This document shows, piece by piece, positions 54,951-63,935 of a stretch of 64,000 nt of DNA. The notes below the pieces were generated by a model that saw only the letters and a list, made by a program, of their open reading frames with translations, did no database searches and had not been told where the DNA came from. Within the stretch, counting starts at the first letter, position 1, and each line of letters begins with the position of its first letter. The translations under genes and the position numbers were made by a program. This stretch comes from Flavobacteriales bacterium (GTDB lineage Bacteria > Bacteroidota > Bacteroidia > Flavobacteriales_F > PHOS-HE28), in NCBI GenBank assembly GCA_016705545.1, contig JADIYA010000017.1, positions 38,049-102,048 of the forward strand, written 5' to 3'.

Positions 54951-56611
54951 CAGTGCAGCACGATGATCTGTTGACGTCCGTCACCGCAGTGTACCACGTA
55001 GCTGCCCGGCGCCCAAGCCGCGCAATCGATCGTGATCGATCCGGCTTGTGCAGTGGTGCGCAGGACCTCGCGGCCCATGGCATCGAGCACACGAACCTGA
55101 TCAAGCGATGCTCCTTCCCGATGGGTGATCACGAAGTGCCCATCGGCTGGGACCGGGGCCACGGACCAGGTGTGATCACTCACCGAGGTCGTCATCCCTG
55201 TCGTCAGGTCATCGCTCTTCACAAGGAAGGATGCATCACCCACTAAGGGGGTCAGCGGTGCGAAGGTGATGGAACCCGTGTAGGCACCGGCCACATAAAG
55301 ACCACCAGAAGCATCACAAACGAGTTCGCCCACCCCGCGCGGGCCCTGGGCACGGTCGGCGAACACTTCCTGGATCACGCCATCCGCATCGTAGTGCGCC
55401 ACGAAGAGCCCATAATACTCGGAGTTGCCATTGTTCGGCAGCACGATGTCATCGAACGTGCAGCGCGACTCGAAGAAGCCACCGGCCCAGACATGATCGT
55501 TCGCGTCCACGGCCAGGTCGTTGAATTCATGGCTGAAGCTGGTATCGCCTGCACGACGGCCCCAGAGCATGGCACCCTCGGAGGTCATCTTCCAAAGGGT
55601 CATTCGGTAATTGCCGTTGGACCCCGCGAAGGGCAGATCTATCCCATCGATGAGGTAGCCGCCTTCGCGTGTGGTGGCCACCAGGATGTTGCCCTCGCTA
55701 TCGGTGGCCAATGATCGGATCTCATCGTAGTTGGTGCCCGCCCAAGTGCGCACCCAAAGCTCTTGGCCTGCTGGGCTGTACTTCACCACAAAGGCATCGT
55801 CACTCTGCCCGCTGGGCATGAAGTTCGGCAGGGTGTCGGTGGCGAAGTAGGCCGTGTCGCCGCGGAAGTCGCCACCGAGATAAACGCTGCCATCTGGTGC
55901 CAACGCCAGGGCATCACAGGTCGTAAGCCCGAGGCTGGCATCGCCCGTGCATTGCGGCATCAGCGACCAGAGGCCGTTCCCGTTGGCGTCGAGCTTCATC
56001 AGGAATCCCTGTTCGCGGCCGTTGCACCCTTGCAGATCCGGCAGCCCCGGCACTTGCAGCGCGGTCTTGTACTGGCCGGCCACATACAAGTCGTTGTTGG
56101 CATCGGACACGATGGCGCGGCCCCACTCCAGGCCGCTGGTCGCCGTCCAACCGTAGCGCTTAGCCCATTGCGCATTGCCGGTCGCATCGTACTGCGCTAC
56201 CAGGATGTCCATGTTCCCCAGCTTGGTCAAGGTGGTGCCGCCCACGGTAATGCTCGGGCTCTCGAAATATCCGGTGATGGTGATGCGGCCTTCGCCATCA
56301 ATCGCCAGGTCCAGCGCATCGTCGAAGTTGGCTCCACCCGCGCTGCGCACCCAGAGCGGCGTTCCATCGGGATCGAACATGGCCACATAGATGTCGCTCT
56401 GGCCATTGCTCGTCAATACTGGCAGGGCCGCGATGTTCAGCTCGCCGTAGAAGCTGCCGCAGACCACTGTATTCCCAGCTGCGTCGACGGCCAGGCCGCC
56501 CACCGAAGGTTGGGTCTCGCTGGTGAGCTGTCGTGCCCATTGCCAATTGAACTGGGCGTTGAGCATCGAAGAGAGGAGGATCGCGGAGAGCGTGAGTATC
56601 GATCGGTTCAT
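54950..56611 (-). CDS. T9SS cargo with SBBP-type beta-propeller repeats
   Basis: This 553-residue protein starts with a signal peptide (LTLSAILLSSMLNAQ). Repeats of the SBBP type follow, each with AVDAAGNTVVCGSF-like and DIYVAMFDPDGTPLWVRSAG phrases, forming a propeller. The C-terminal ~75 residues (SVAPVPADGHFVITHREGAS ... YVVHCGDGRQQIIVLH) are a type A sorting domain. It should be exported to the cell surface. Confidence 0.82.
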   Translation of the reverse strand: MNRSILTLSAILLSSMLNAQFNWQWARQLTSETQPSVGGLAVDAAGNTVVCGSFYGELNIAALPVLTSNGQSDIYVAMFDPDGTPLWVRSAGGANFDDALDLAIDGEGRITITGYFESPSITVGGTTLTKLGNMDILVAQYDATGNAQWAKRYGWTATSGLEWGRAIVSDANNDLYVAGQYKTALQVPGLPDLQGCNGREQGFLMKLDANGNGLWSLMPQCTGDASLGLTTCDALALAPDGSVYLGGDFRGDTAYFATDTLPNFMPSGQSDDAFVVKYSPAGQELWVRTWAGTNYDEIRSLATDSEGNILVATTREGGYLIDGIDLPFAGSNGNYRMTLWKMTSEGAMLWGRRAGDTSFSHEFNDLAVDANDHVWAGGFFESRCTFDDIVLPNNGNSEYYGLFVAHYDADGVIQEVFADRAQGPRGVGELVCDASGGLYVAGAYTGSITFAPLTPLVGDASFLVKSDDLTTGMTTSVSDHTWSVAPVPADGHFVITHREGASLDQVRVLDAMGREVLRTTAQAGSITIDCAAWAPGSYVVHCGDGRQQIIVLH

Positions 56612-56659
56612 TGGAAGTTCAGCAGTATTGTACCAAAGGTCGCGGTAGATGGGGTCGGA

Positions 56660-57225
56660 TCAGCGAACCGGAAAGGGCTGATCGGCCAACAGGAGTGCAC
56701 CAACCCGGATGTTCACCTTGTCCATCCGGGTCGGTGGACCGACTCTGAAGGAGCCGTGCCATGCCGTGCCGTTCGCCACTGTCCGGAACACGTAATACTG
56801 GGCCTCGAGGTTGGGCATCACCGTTACCAACGCCGACTGGTGCCCGTAGCCCCAATGGGCCACTTGTATGGAGCCATCGGCAAAGACCTGTCGAGGGATG
56901 TGGAGGTCGTCGCGGCGTTCAGTGTCCAGCGGGGGGATGGTTTCCCCCTTCGCGCAAACCTTGGTTCGGCGATAACCCGATCCATCCAAATCACTCAAGA
57001 ACGTGGTGCCCGGCAGATTCATCACGTGCAGCATGCACGTGCCCGAGCTGCTCGGCTCATCGTCCGTGCCGCTGCGGAAACCCTGCCCAGAAGATCCGGA
57101 ATACCGTCGTTGGTGATATCGATGCTATCGTTCGGTGCGAAACCGCAGTAGTTGCGGTCGAAGTCGGGCTGTGCGAAGGCTGGAGCACCCAGGAGCAGCA
57201 AGGGAATGAAGAACAATGACCTCAT
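56660..57225 (-). CDS. Secreted single-module relative of the 53745 protein, frameshifted
   Basis: From 57225 the first frame gives a signal peptide (LFFIPLLLLGAPAFAQ) and PNDSIDITNDGIPDLLG, the same Asp-rich module start as in the 53745 protein. Near 57095 the frame breaks. The other frame continues GFRSGTDDEPSSSGTCMLHV and NLPGTTFLSDLDGSGYRRTK to the stop at 56660. One base must be added or removed to join them. The gene overlaps the 57222 gene by four bases. Confidence 0.7.
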
Positions 57226-57731
57226 CGTTCAAAGAGTGAGATGTTCACGGGGGTGAAAGCGGACTCTCCGGGCCCCACAGCGTACACTTCATCATCGAAG
57301 CGTCCGCAAAGGCGATGGGATTGGCTGGCGTGAAGATGCAGCAACTGCTGCCGGTAGCGTGGCCCATCATTGCCTGGCCGTTCATCGAGCACGAGCACGC
57401 GGTGATCCTCCATGTGGAAGTGGTTCGGGACCACCAGGATGTAGTTGTCCTGTGCGAAAGGGAACTGGCGCTTGCCATGGCGCTTCCACGTGGTCGGATG
57501 CATCCATTGCGTCGGCCGGTCCGTGTTGCGCTGGAAAAGGTAGAACGGCGTTCCTGTTGCCGTGGCTGGCAGATTGTCCTTGTCGAGGAGCATGATCCGC
57601 AACCCATCGATCAGTGCTGTATCGCCTTCGGCATGGGGCCGCACCACGATGATGGAGTAGGAATCGAATCCGCAGTGCTGTGCGGATAGCCAGGCTGGGA
57701 GCAGGCCGAGCAGTACGCAGGCAATCTTCAT
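57222..57731 (-). CDS. Secreted hypothetical protein
   Basis: The 169-residue product has a signal peptide (ACVLLGLLPAWLSAQ) and a mature part with DGLRIMLLDKDNLPATATGT, FYLFQRNTDRPTQWM and FAQDNYILVVPNHFHMEDHR. It looks like a small beta-rich protein, perhaps carboxypeptidase-regulatory-like, but no family is certain. It begins the run of four exported-protein genes and overlaps the next by ATGA. Confidence 0.65.
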   Translation of the reverse strand: MKIACVLLGLLPAWLSAQHCGFDSYSIIVVRPHAEGDTALIDGLRIMLLDKDNLPATATGTPFYLFQRNTDRPTQWMHPTTWKRHGKRQFPFAQDNYILVVPNHFHMEDHRVLVLDERPGNDGPRYRQQLLHLHASQSHRLCGRFDDEVYAVGPGESAFTPVNISLFER

Positions 57732-57868
57732 GCGGGCCTGTACACATTGGGAGCCGGATGGTTCGAACTTCGCGCGAAGAAAAGTGTACCGACCGGCCTA
57801 TGCCCGCTTCGTCTGCTCTTCCTGCCATTGACCTTGCCGAACGCCGGAGTTGTTGCGCAGAAGAACGA

Positions 57869-58360
57869 ATGAGATCGCTCCTGCTCATCATCCTGTTGCT
57901 ACCGTGCGTTGCCTTGGCACAGGATGCTGATCGCTTCGCCCGAGCACGGCGCAGCGAGCACGCGCTGGACCGCTGGATCAAGAAGGAACTGCACCGCCAG
58001 CGCAAAGGGCATCTCGTCACCACGCCTTCCACCACCTACATCGCGCACCAGCAGACCTTCGATCGTCTTGCAACCTTCCTGCGCCGCCAGCCCGGCGTGG
58101 TCGATGCCGAGTGGGATAGATGCATCGGCAAGCTCGACATCTGGCCCGGCCACAGCACCATCGCCTTGCGCGTGATCATCGATGGCGACGAGCACGAGCG
58201 CTGTTACGGCGTGCAGGAAGGAATCCCCGGGACGATCCATCTCTTCGGTTGGCGGCCGCGCGTGCGCAAGAACCGCGAGCACTTGAAGCTGAAACGGGTT
58301 CATGACTGTCCGGGCTTCGTGGCGCAGCAGCGGAGGTATTGCGCGGAGCGGAGCCGGTAG
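57869..58360 (+). CDS. Secreted basic hypothetical protein
   Basis: The 163-residue protein has a signal peptide (MRSLLLIILLLPCVALAQ) and a Lys/Arg-rich mature part (RFARARRSEHALDRWIKKEL; RVRKNREHLKLKRVHDCPGF) with four Cys. The middle segment (VVDAEWDRCIGKLDIWPGHS; TIALRVIIDGDEHERCYG) looks like a folded beta domain. No family recognised. Confidence 0.6.
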   Translation: MRSLLLIILLLPCVALAQDADRFARARRSEHALDRWIKKELHRQRKGHLVTTPSTTYIAHQQTFDRLATFLRRQPGVVDAEWDRCIGKLDIWPGHSTIALRVIIDGDEHERCYGVQEGIPGTIHLFGWRPRVRKNREHLKLKRVHDCPGFVAQQRRYCAERSR

Positions 58361-58416
58361 TTCCGCTGCTTGGCGCCACGGTCGGTGTTCAGCCTCCCAG
58401 ATGGAAGAAGCGGAGG

Positions 58417-58581
58417 ATGATCGAGCCCGCACCCCGCATGTTTCTGGTCGCACGCCCGGAATTGAACGTGGTCATCATCGCCACCATCTCCGCCGCGCAA
58501 TTGAAGAAACTCCTCGCTGAGCGCCTCGAGCAGGCCGACATCATCCTGTGCGTGGAAGAGGATGTGCCGGGGTCGTACTGA
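58417..58581 (+). CDS. Small hypothetical protein
   Basis: A 54-residue frame (MIEPAPRMFLVARPELNVVI ... LAERLEQADIILCVEEDVPG) with an alternating hydrophobic pattern and a short amphipathic helix. It could be a real small protein; evidence is only the amino-acid pattern. Confidence 0.4.
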   Translation: MIEPAPRMFLVARPELNVVIIATISAAQLKKLLAERLEQADIILCVEEDVPGSY

Positions 58582-59215
58582 GTTGCTTCAGCGCCTAGCC
58601 AAGCGCAACGGCCCATTGACGCGCACATCGCGCTGTTTGAAGTTGCCACTGTGGCCGGGAGGCAGTTCGAACACCTTAGCCGAGGGGTACAGCCATGAGC
58701 CAACATGCGCTGAATCCTGCAAGACGGAAAACCCATGCGGAGGTGCATTGGCTTTCGGCCGTGCCGCAGTTTCGCAAGGTTGAACGGCGGCGGAGTTAAG
58801 GTGCGGGACTAGGGCATTCAACAGCGCTACACCAGCAGCCTGTTGCACGATCATGCGTGCATCTGCGCGGCTCAGGCATCCAACTGCACGGCGGCGGCAT
58901 TGGGCTGCAACTATCAGACTGATAATCAGGTGTCATCAATTTCCAACTACAGCGCCCAGGCGTGCCTGAGCCATCATTCCAATGCCACTTCAGCCCATCA
59001 GTGACGATCCACTCATTCCTGGAAATCGCCTTTGGATGCCTCCTCGACAAGGGCGACGTGCTCATCACTGGCAATGAAGATTTGCCGGTGCTGAAGAAAT
59101 AGGGGCGTAGGTGAACGTGACTCCGCCGTCGACTGATCAACCATGAAGCATGTGTGCTGGAATCCATCGCACAGCGAAGCCGCGAAACCCGATCATTCGA
59201 ATAGATTAGGCCGCC
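58582..59215. other. Gene-poor stretch before the STAND gene
   Basis: About 630 bases without an intact gene. It holds a PIN-domain remnant (59002-59102), a 13-base palindrome TATCAG-A-CTGATA at 58912-58924, and a minus-strand open frame (58854-58588) that I could not identify. It looks like a decayed accessory region. Confidence 0.55.
59002..59102 (+). pseudogene. Remnant of a PIN-domain toxin gene
   Basis: One frame gives FLEIAFGCLLDKGDVLITGN then EDLPVLKK and a stop. This resembles the last conserved block of PIN-domain (VapC-type) RNases (FLxxAxxxxADxLITGDxDLLVL). A neighbouring frame just upstream reads SDDP, matching the block's usual CxDPDD start after a one-base shift. No start and no other PIN motifs remain. 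Confidence 0.4.
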
Positions 59216-61927
59216 ATGATACGAACGCCGGACCAGCGCCTGCGCGTCTTCGTCAGTTCCACCCTGGCCGAGCTCGGTCCCGAACGCAAAGCCGTGAAGT
59301 CTGCGATTGAGCGGCTCGCGCTCATCCCTGTGCTGTTCGAGAGCGGCGCGCGGCCGCATGCACCACAGGAGGTGTACCGCGCCTATCTGGAGCAGAGCGA
59401 CATCTTCATCGGTATCTACGCTGCTAGCTATGGCTGGGTGGCGCCGGACATGGATATCTCCGGGCTGGAGGACGAGTTCCGGCTGTGCGGATCCCGCCCA
59501 CGGCTCATCTACGTGAAGACCATCGCCGGCGAGCGTGATCCCCGGCTGGCCGCCATGCTCGCTGCGATGAAGGCCAGCGAACGCATCTCCTACCAGAAGT
59601 TCACCACACCGGAGGAACTCGCCTCTTTGGTGCTGAACGACCTGGCCGTGCTGCTCTCCGAACGCTTCGATGCGCAGGCCGAAGCGCCGATGGCCGCGAT
59701 CCCGCTGAAACCGCTGCCCGCCCTGCGGGGCCCTTCCATCGGTCGCGAGGCCGATCTGCAGGCCATCGCCGAGCTCGTGCTGCAAGAAGGCGCAGGACTG
59801 GTCACCATCACCGGACCCGGCGGTACCGGCAAGACCCGCATGAGCCTGATGGTCGCGCATCGGGTCGCCGCCCATTTCCCCGATGGCGCGGTGTTCGTGC
59901 CGCTGGCCTCCATCAAGGAAGCGGCGCTCGTGGCCGAGGCCATCGCCAGCGCGCTCGGCTCCTTCGACAATGCGCGGCGCTCCGCCACCGATCTGCTCAA
60001 CGACGTGCTGCGCGAGAAGCGCTTCCTGCTCGTGCTCGACAATTTCGAGCAGGTGCTGCCCGCCGCCACCTTGCTCACCGACCTGCTGGAGCATTGCCCG
60101 AAGCTGCGCATCGTCGTGAGCAGCCGTACGCCGCTGCACGTGCGCGGCGAGCAGGTATATCCGCTTGCGCCCCTTCAGGAGCCGCTCGATCCCTGGCACG
60201 GCAGCGTGGACGGGTTGCTCACCATCCCGTCGGTCGATCTTTTCGTGCAGCGCGCCCGCGAAGCCTCGGCCGGCATCGTGCTCGATGAAGCGAACGTGCG
60301 CGCCATCGCCGCCATCTGCAAGAAGCTCGATGGCATCCCGCTGGCCATCGAGCTCGCCGCCGCGCATACGCGCATGCTGCCGCCGGTGGCCCTGCAGCAG
60401 CGCATGGAGAACGCCCTGGCCCTGCTCACCCGCGGGGCGCGCGACCTGCCCGAGCGCCAGCGCACCATGCGCGGCACCATCGCCTGGAGCCACGACCTGC
60501 TGGAGGATGGCGCACGCGCGCTGTTCCGCCGCCTAGCGGTGATGGCCGACCGCTTCACGCCAGCCGATGCGCATGCCGTGGGCGGGTCGGCTGATGAGGT
60601 GGCCACCCTCGCCGCGCTGGAACAGCTGGTGGACCAGGGGCTGGTGCGCGCATTCCCGCCTGCAACCTGGTCCGGGGGCGACAGGCTCTTCGCGCTGCTG
60701 CAGGTGGTGCGCGAATTCGCGCTGGAGATCCTCGAAGGAAGCGGTGAGCGCGGATCGACGGAGCACGCGCACGCGCTGCATTTCGGCGCGCTGGCGGGCG
60801 CACTGGAGCACAAGCTCCTGCTGGAGGACAACGGTTCATGGATCGAACAGATGGACGCCATGCAGGCCGATCTGCGCGCCGCTTTCTGGCATTTCATGGC
60901 TTCCGGTGAGCGCGCGCGGGCCTGGCGCCTCATCGCCGACCTGCGCGGCTATTGGGCGCACGCCGGCAAGGTGTCCGAGGCCTTCGCATGGATGGAGGCC
61001 GCGGGTGTCCACCCCGAACATGACGTGCCCGAACTGTCCGACCTGGAGAAGGGCCGCACGCGCACCGCCGCCGGACTGGCCCTTGCGGTATCCGGCGCCT
61101 TCCCTCCGGCCTCCGCGCTCCTCGAGCAAGCGGTGACGCTGATCGGTGGGACGGGGAACGGCCCCGAACTGTCGCGGGCGCTGAGCTATCTCGGGCTCTC
61201 GCAGTTGAGCCAGGGCCTGCCGCAGGCAAAGGATACCCTGTTGCGCGCGGTCCAGGAGGCCAACGCGGCAGGAGTCGATTTCGATGCATGCATGTCGCTC
61301 AGCTTCCTCTGCGAAGCGTGCATCGCAGCGGGTGACATCGAGCGCGCGGAAGAGATCCTCGATCGCGCGCGCCCGATCGCCGCACGCCACAAGGCGGGAT
61401 CGGGTGAAGCCATGTACCTGCTGCAACGTGGCAACCTGCTCCTGGTGCAGGGCAATAGCGCCGACGCCCTTGAGAGTTACGAAGCGAGCGTGCGCGTATT
61501 CGATGCCACCCGCATGATCCCCCTGAGCGGTTGGTCGTGGTGGGGCATCGGCTATGCGAGCTTCCAGCTCGGCCGCAGGGAGCGCAGCCTCCAAGGCTTC
61601 AATGCCTGCCTGGATCGCGCGCGGCGTACCAGCGACAATGCCCTGGCGTGCGCCGCCATGCTCTGCTTCGCCCTGCTGGCGCATGATCGCGGGGATCTGG
61701 TGACGGCTGCACGCTTGCTGGGCTCGGCCGAAGGATTGGCCGCGGACATCGGCTACACCTTCTGGAGCACCGATCGCGTGCTGCACGAAGATGTGAAGGC
61801 GCGGCTCAGCGCCTCGCTCGAAGCCGATCGAAAGGACCGAGAGCTGGAGACAGGCCGGAGGATGCGCACCGACGAGGCCATCGCCCTGTCCATCCAGGTG
61901 GCGGAGACCTGCGCAGGGGCGCAGTGA
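59216..61927 (+). CDS. DUF4062-STAND ATPase with TPR-like C-terminal repeats
   Basis: The 903-residue protein has three parts. Residues ~8-150 are a DUF4062 domain (LRVFVSSTLAELGPER; SDIFIGIYAASYGWVAP; GLEDEFR). Residues ~170-450 are a STAND/NB-ARC-like NTPase: Walker A TGPGGTGKTR (199-208), Walker B LLVLDNFE (271-278), sensor VSSRTPL, and the GxP motif LDGIPLAIELAAA (371-383). Residues ~550-890 are TPR-like helical repeats (ALSYLGLSQLSQGLPQAKDT; LGRRERSLQGFNACLDRARR). Such proteins are NLR-like signal switches; some related bacterial families act in antiphage defence. There is no C-terminal DNA-binding domain as in LuxR-type relatives. The gene stands alone after a decayed region. Confidence 0.88.
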   Translation: MIRTPDQRLRVFVSSTLAELGPERKAVKSAIERLALIPVLFESGARPHAPQEVYRAYLEQSDIFIGIYAASYGWVAPDMDISGLEDEFRLCGSRPRLIYVKTIAGERDPRLAAMLAAMKASERISYQKFTTPEELASLVLNDLAVLLSERFDAQAEAPMAAIPLKPLPALRGPSIGREADLQAIAELVLQEGAGLVTITGPGGTGKTRMSLMVAHRVAAHFPDGAVFVPLASIKEAALVAEAIASALGSFDNARRSATDLLNDVLREKRFLLVLDNFEQVLPAATLLTDLLEHCPKLRIVVSSRTPLHVRGEQVYPLAPLQEPLDPWHGSVDGLLTIPSVDLFVQRAREASAGIVLDEANVRAIAAICKKLDGIPLAIELAAAHTRMLPPVALQQRMENALALLTRGARDLPERQRTMRGTIAWSHDLLEDGARALFRRLAVMADRFTPADAHAVGGSADEVATLAALEQLVDQGLVRAFPPATWSGGDRLFALLQVVREFALEILEGSGERGSTEHAHALHFGALAGALEHKLLLEDNGSWIEQMDAMQADLRAAFWHFMASGERARAWRLIADLRGYWAHAGKVSEAFAWMEAAGVHPEHDVPELSDLEKGRTRTAAGLALAVSGAFPPASALLEQAVTLIGGTGNGPELSRALSYLGLSQLSQGLPQAKDTLLRAVQEANAAGVDFDACMSLSFLCEACIAAGDIERAEEILDRARPIAARHKAGSGEAMYLLQRGNLLLVQGNSADALESYEASVRVFDATRMIPLSGWSWWGIGYASFQLGRRERSLQGFNACLDRARRTSDNALACAAMLCFALLAHDRGDLVTAARLLGSAEGLAADIGYTFWSTDRVLHEDVKARLSASLEADRKDRELETGRRMRTDEAIALSIQVAETCAGAQ

Positions 61928-62015
61928 ACCGGGCCGCGATGCGATGATGCGCACGCAGCCATCGGCAGCCCGCGTCAACCCGTTGCGCAAGGGCAACGAA
62001 GGAACCGCGACAAGG

Positions 62016-63089
62016 TCAGTCCATCACACGCATCGCGACCATTCCTGAGCCGTTGGCTTGCAGCGCCTCAATGCCCGTGACCTGTCCGGCATCATTGCGC
62101 GTGAAGCGCACATCGGCGGTGAAACCCGCGAAATGGTCGCCCGCCACCCGGTGCAGCACGGTGGTAAAGCCCTTGGCAGTTGTGAACGTGAAGGTGTTGT
62201 CGGCGTTCGTCACCTTCACCTCATCGCCTTTGGCTGAGCGGTAACTGCCAACGAACTCCGCAAGTGAGGTATCGGTCTCCGCAGGAGGAGCGGATGCGCT
62301 GCGCAACGAATCGATGTCGGACAGGATCATGCGCAGCAGACCTTCCGTGAGGATCCTGCCCTTGGCGGGCGTGGCCAAGGTGGCATCGCCATAGATCCCG
62401 CTGGGCGCATACATGCCGGGAGCATCCGCTGTGCGTTGCATGATGCCCGATCCCTTACGTGGGCCATATTCCTTCACCGCCTTCGACATGTCCACCTGGT
62501 CCGGATGCATGTGCAACATCAACGAGGTCTCCACCTCATCGGCATGGGTGCCCTCAAGCTGCGTGCAATGCTCCTTCTTCAGACCCATCATCGCTGGAGC
62601 ATGCAGGTCGGTGAAATGCAGGAGGATGCCTTCACCCGCCAGTTGCGTCGCTGCTGCGCGCAGCACCGGCAAGGTGCTGATGCCGATGTTGATGATGTAG
62701 AAGCGTTTCGGTCCGAAGGCCGCAAGCCCCCGGCAGATGTCCACCACCATGTCGCGCGATGCCGTATAGCGCAAGGTCGTGCTACCGGGAAAGTTGGTGA
62801 AGAAGTAATAGTAGCCGTAGTTGATCTCCGGCATCACCACCACGGAGCGCGCCGCCATCACGCGCTCCGTCAACCAGGTGGCTTGCAAGTGATCGGTGGC
62901 CAGCGGCAGGTGCGGCCCATGCTCCTTGCACCCCGCGCCCAGCGGGATCAGCACCACATCGCTGCTGTCGAGTACGCGCTCGGCTTCGGGCCACGGCAGG
63001 TCCATGAGGCGCACCGATCGAACGGTCTGTGCAAACAGCGAAGGTTCTTGCAGCACGATGCAGAACACCACAAGAAGGGAAAGGCGCAT
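62016..63089 (-). CDS. Creatininase-family secreted amidohydrolase
   Basis: The protein has a signal peptide (LLVVFCIVLQEPSLFAQ) and a creatininase-like domain: VVLIPLGAGCKEHGPHLPLA with the metal-binding E-x-x-x-H/D pattern, ATDHLQATWLTERVM, and the later GTHADEVETSLML metal motif. The last ~85 residues (LAEFVGSYRSAKGDEVKVTN) form a separate beta domain. It would be a periplasmic or secreted metal-dependent hydrolase; the substrate is unknown. The start at 63089 fits the signal peptide; a TACCTTGT box lies 18 bases upstream (63107-63114, minus strand). Confidence 0.85.
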   Translation of the reverse strand: MRLSLLVVFCIVLQEPSLFAQTVRSVRLMDLPWPEAERVLDSSDVVLIPLGAGCKEHGPHLPLATDHLQATWLTERVMAARSVVVMPEINYGYYYFFTNFPGSTTLRYTASRDMVVDICRGLAAFGPKRFYIINIGISTLPVLRAAATQLAGEGILLHFTDLHAPAMMGLKKEHCTQLEGTHADEVETSLMLHMHPDQVDMSKAVKEYGPRKGSGIMQRTADAPGMYAPSGIYGDATLATPAKGRILTEGLLRMILSDIDSLRSASAPPAETDTSLAEFVGSYRSAKGDEVKVTNADNTFTFTTAKGFTTVLHRVAGDHFAGFTADVRFTRNDAGQVTGIEALQANGSGMVAMRVMD

Positions 63090-63186
63090 GGTGGTTGGGG
63101 TGGTGCACAAGGTAGGCGCGTAGTCGTGGGCCGCTTCGGTCCGGCCATTCTACCAAAGCCCCGGACGAGGGTGCGTTCCGTTGGCG

Positions 63187-63251
63187 ATCGGCAGCTTCAC
63201 GCCGCATGAAATTCTGGGCCGGCGTAACCGACAATGAACAGTTCCCCTTCC
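63187..63251 (+). repeat. Direct repeat copy 1 flanking the nucleotidyltransferase module
   Basis: These 65 bases match 63936-64000 with seven mismatches and no gaps. Both copies cover the upstream region and first 15 codons of the same gene, an HNH-type remnant. Confidence 0.9.
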
Positions 63252-63302
63252 TCGCGACGCGGCTTGGATGAGGTGATCTTCCGGAAGTCGAACGGGAACT
63301 AA
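63206..63302 (+). pseudogene. 5' remnant of an HNH-endonuclease-like gene (copy 1)
   Basis: From the ATG at 63206 the sequence reads MKFWAGVTDNEQFPFLATR; after a one-base shift it goes on LDEVIFRKSNGN and stops. This matches the usual start of a family of HNH endonuclease-like proteins (MKFxVGVTDNxWFxFL...xxLDEVNFW) as I remember it. Only ~31 codons remain. It ends exactly where the 3' end of the nucleotidyltransferase gene begins on the other strand. Confidence 0.55.
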
Positions 63303-63742
63303 TCCGGTTCCATGTTCTCCACGTCGTCGAGATCACGGTGACGACCAGTGGCTTTCTTGTTCGTCACCAGGTCATGGTAGCCGATGAAGTTCATGGCCAA
63401 GCCATCGAAAGTCACCTCCTTGCGATTAGCATAGCATGCATCGAACGTCACGCCATCAATTGAGGTGAGCAGATCGATGCGCAAGGGAGGCTGGCCGAAC
63501 TGGATGACGTTGCCCTCCTTGGTCAGGTCGGCCACGGTGAGCTTGAAAGAACCGAAACCGAAATCCGTGATCGCACGCAACACGCGCTCGGCGTTCGGTC
63601 CGGTCGGGTTGAGCCAGACGTCGAGGTCGCCCGTATATCGCGGGTAGCCGTGAACGCCCACGGCATAACCGCCGACGATCATGTACTCCGCATCATGCTT
63701 TTGGAGCAACGCGACAAACTCTTTGAAGTCTTTGCTCAGCAT
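63299..63742 (-). CDS. MNT/AbiEii-like nucleotidyltransferase of a two-gene module
   Basis: This 147-residue protein is a minimal polymerase-beta-fold nucleotidyltransferase. It has the GG motif followed by catalytic Asp residues in VGGYAVGVHGYPRYTGDLD (residues ~23-41) and the third Asp in PLRIDLL. The end GYHDLVTNKKATGRHRDLDD is the family's usual C-terminus. Homologues pair with a small upstream gene and are usually viewed as toxin-antitoxin-like. Start at 63742 lies inside the partner gene (50-base overlap). Confidence 0.85.
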   Translation of the reverse strand: MLSKDFKEFVALLQKHDAEYMIVGGYAVGVHGYPRYTGDLDVWLNPTGPNAERVLRAITDFGFGSFKLTVADLTKEGNVIQFGQPPLRIDLLTSIDGVTFDACYANRKEVTFDGLAMNFIGYHDLVTNKKATGRHRDLDDVENMEPD

Positions 63743-63872
63743 GTGTTGGACCCATGAACTGTTGACGAAGGAACTCGATCGCGGCCAACCGCGCTTCCAC
63801 CGGCTGCCGCTGCCAGTAGGCCCGGTCGGTTGCGCTAGACTTCAGCGGCACGATGCGTACGGTGCGTTCCAT
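63693..63872 (-). CDS. Small partner of the nucleotidyltransferase
   Basis: A 59-residue protein starting MERTVRIVPLKSSATDRAYW and ending EQRLQRVCRVAPKA. Its motif AAIEFLRQQF followed by RLQRVxR is the usual pattern of the small gene that precedes this nucleotidyltransferase family. The Met at 63872 is preferred to one at 63893. Its 3' end overlaps the nucleotidyltransferase start by 50 bases in a different frame, which fixes their relative expression. Confidence 0.8.
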   Translation of the reverse strand: MERTVRIVPLKSSATDRAYWQRQPVEARLAAIEFLRQQFMGPTHAEQRLQRVCRVAPKA

Positions 63873-63935
63873 TGGCTGCAAGATACGGCGCACGAAAGCC
63901 GGTGCGTAGCTGCATAGAGCAGGTATTCAACAGGC

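Noticed and set aside
58588..58854. Minus-strand frame of 88 codons ending near 58588
   Set aside because: Could be the 3' end of a lost gene, but no motif or start signal supports it, so it was left unannotated.
58796..60493. Minus-strand open frame of 565 codons
   Set aside because: Mostly antisense to the STAND gene; the sense strand has Walker A and B motifs.
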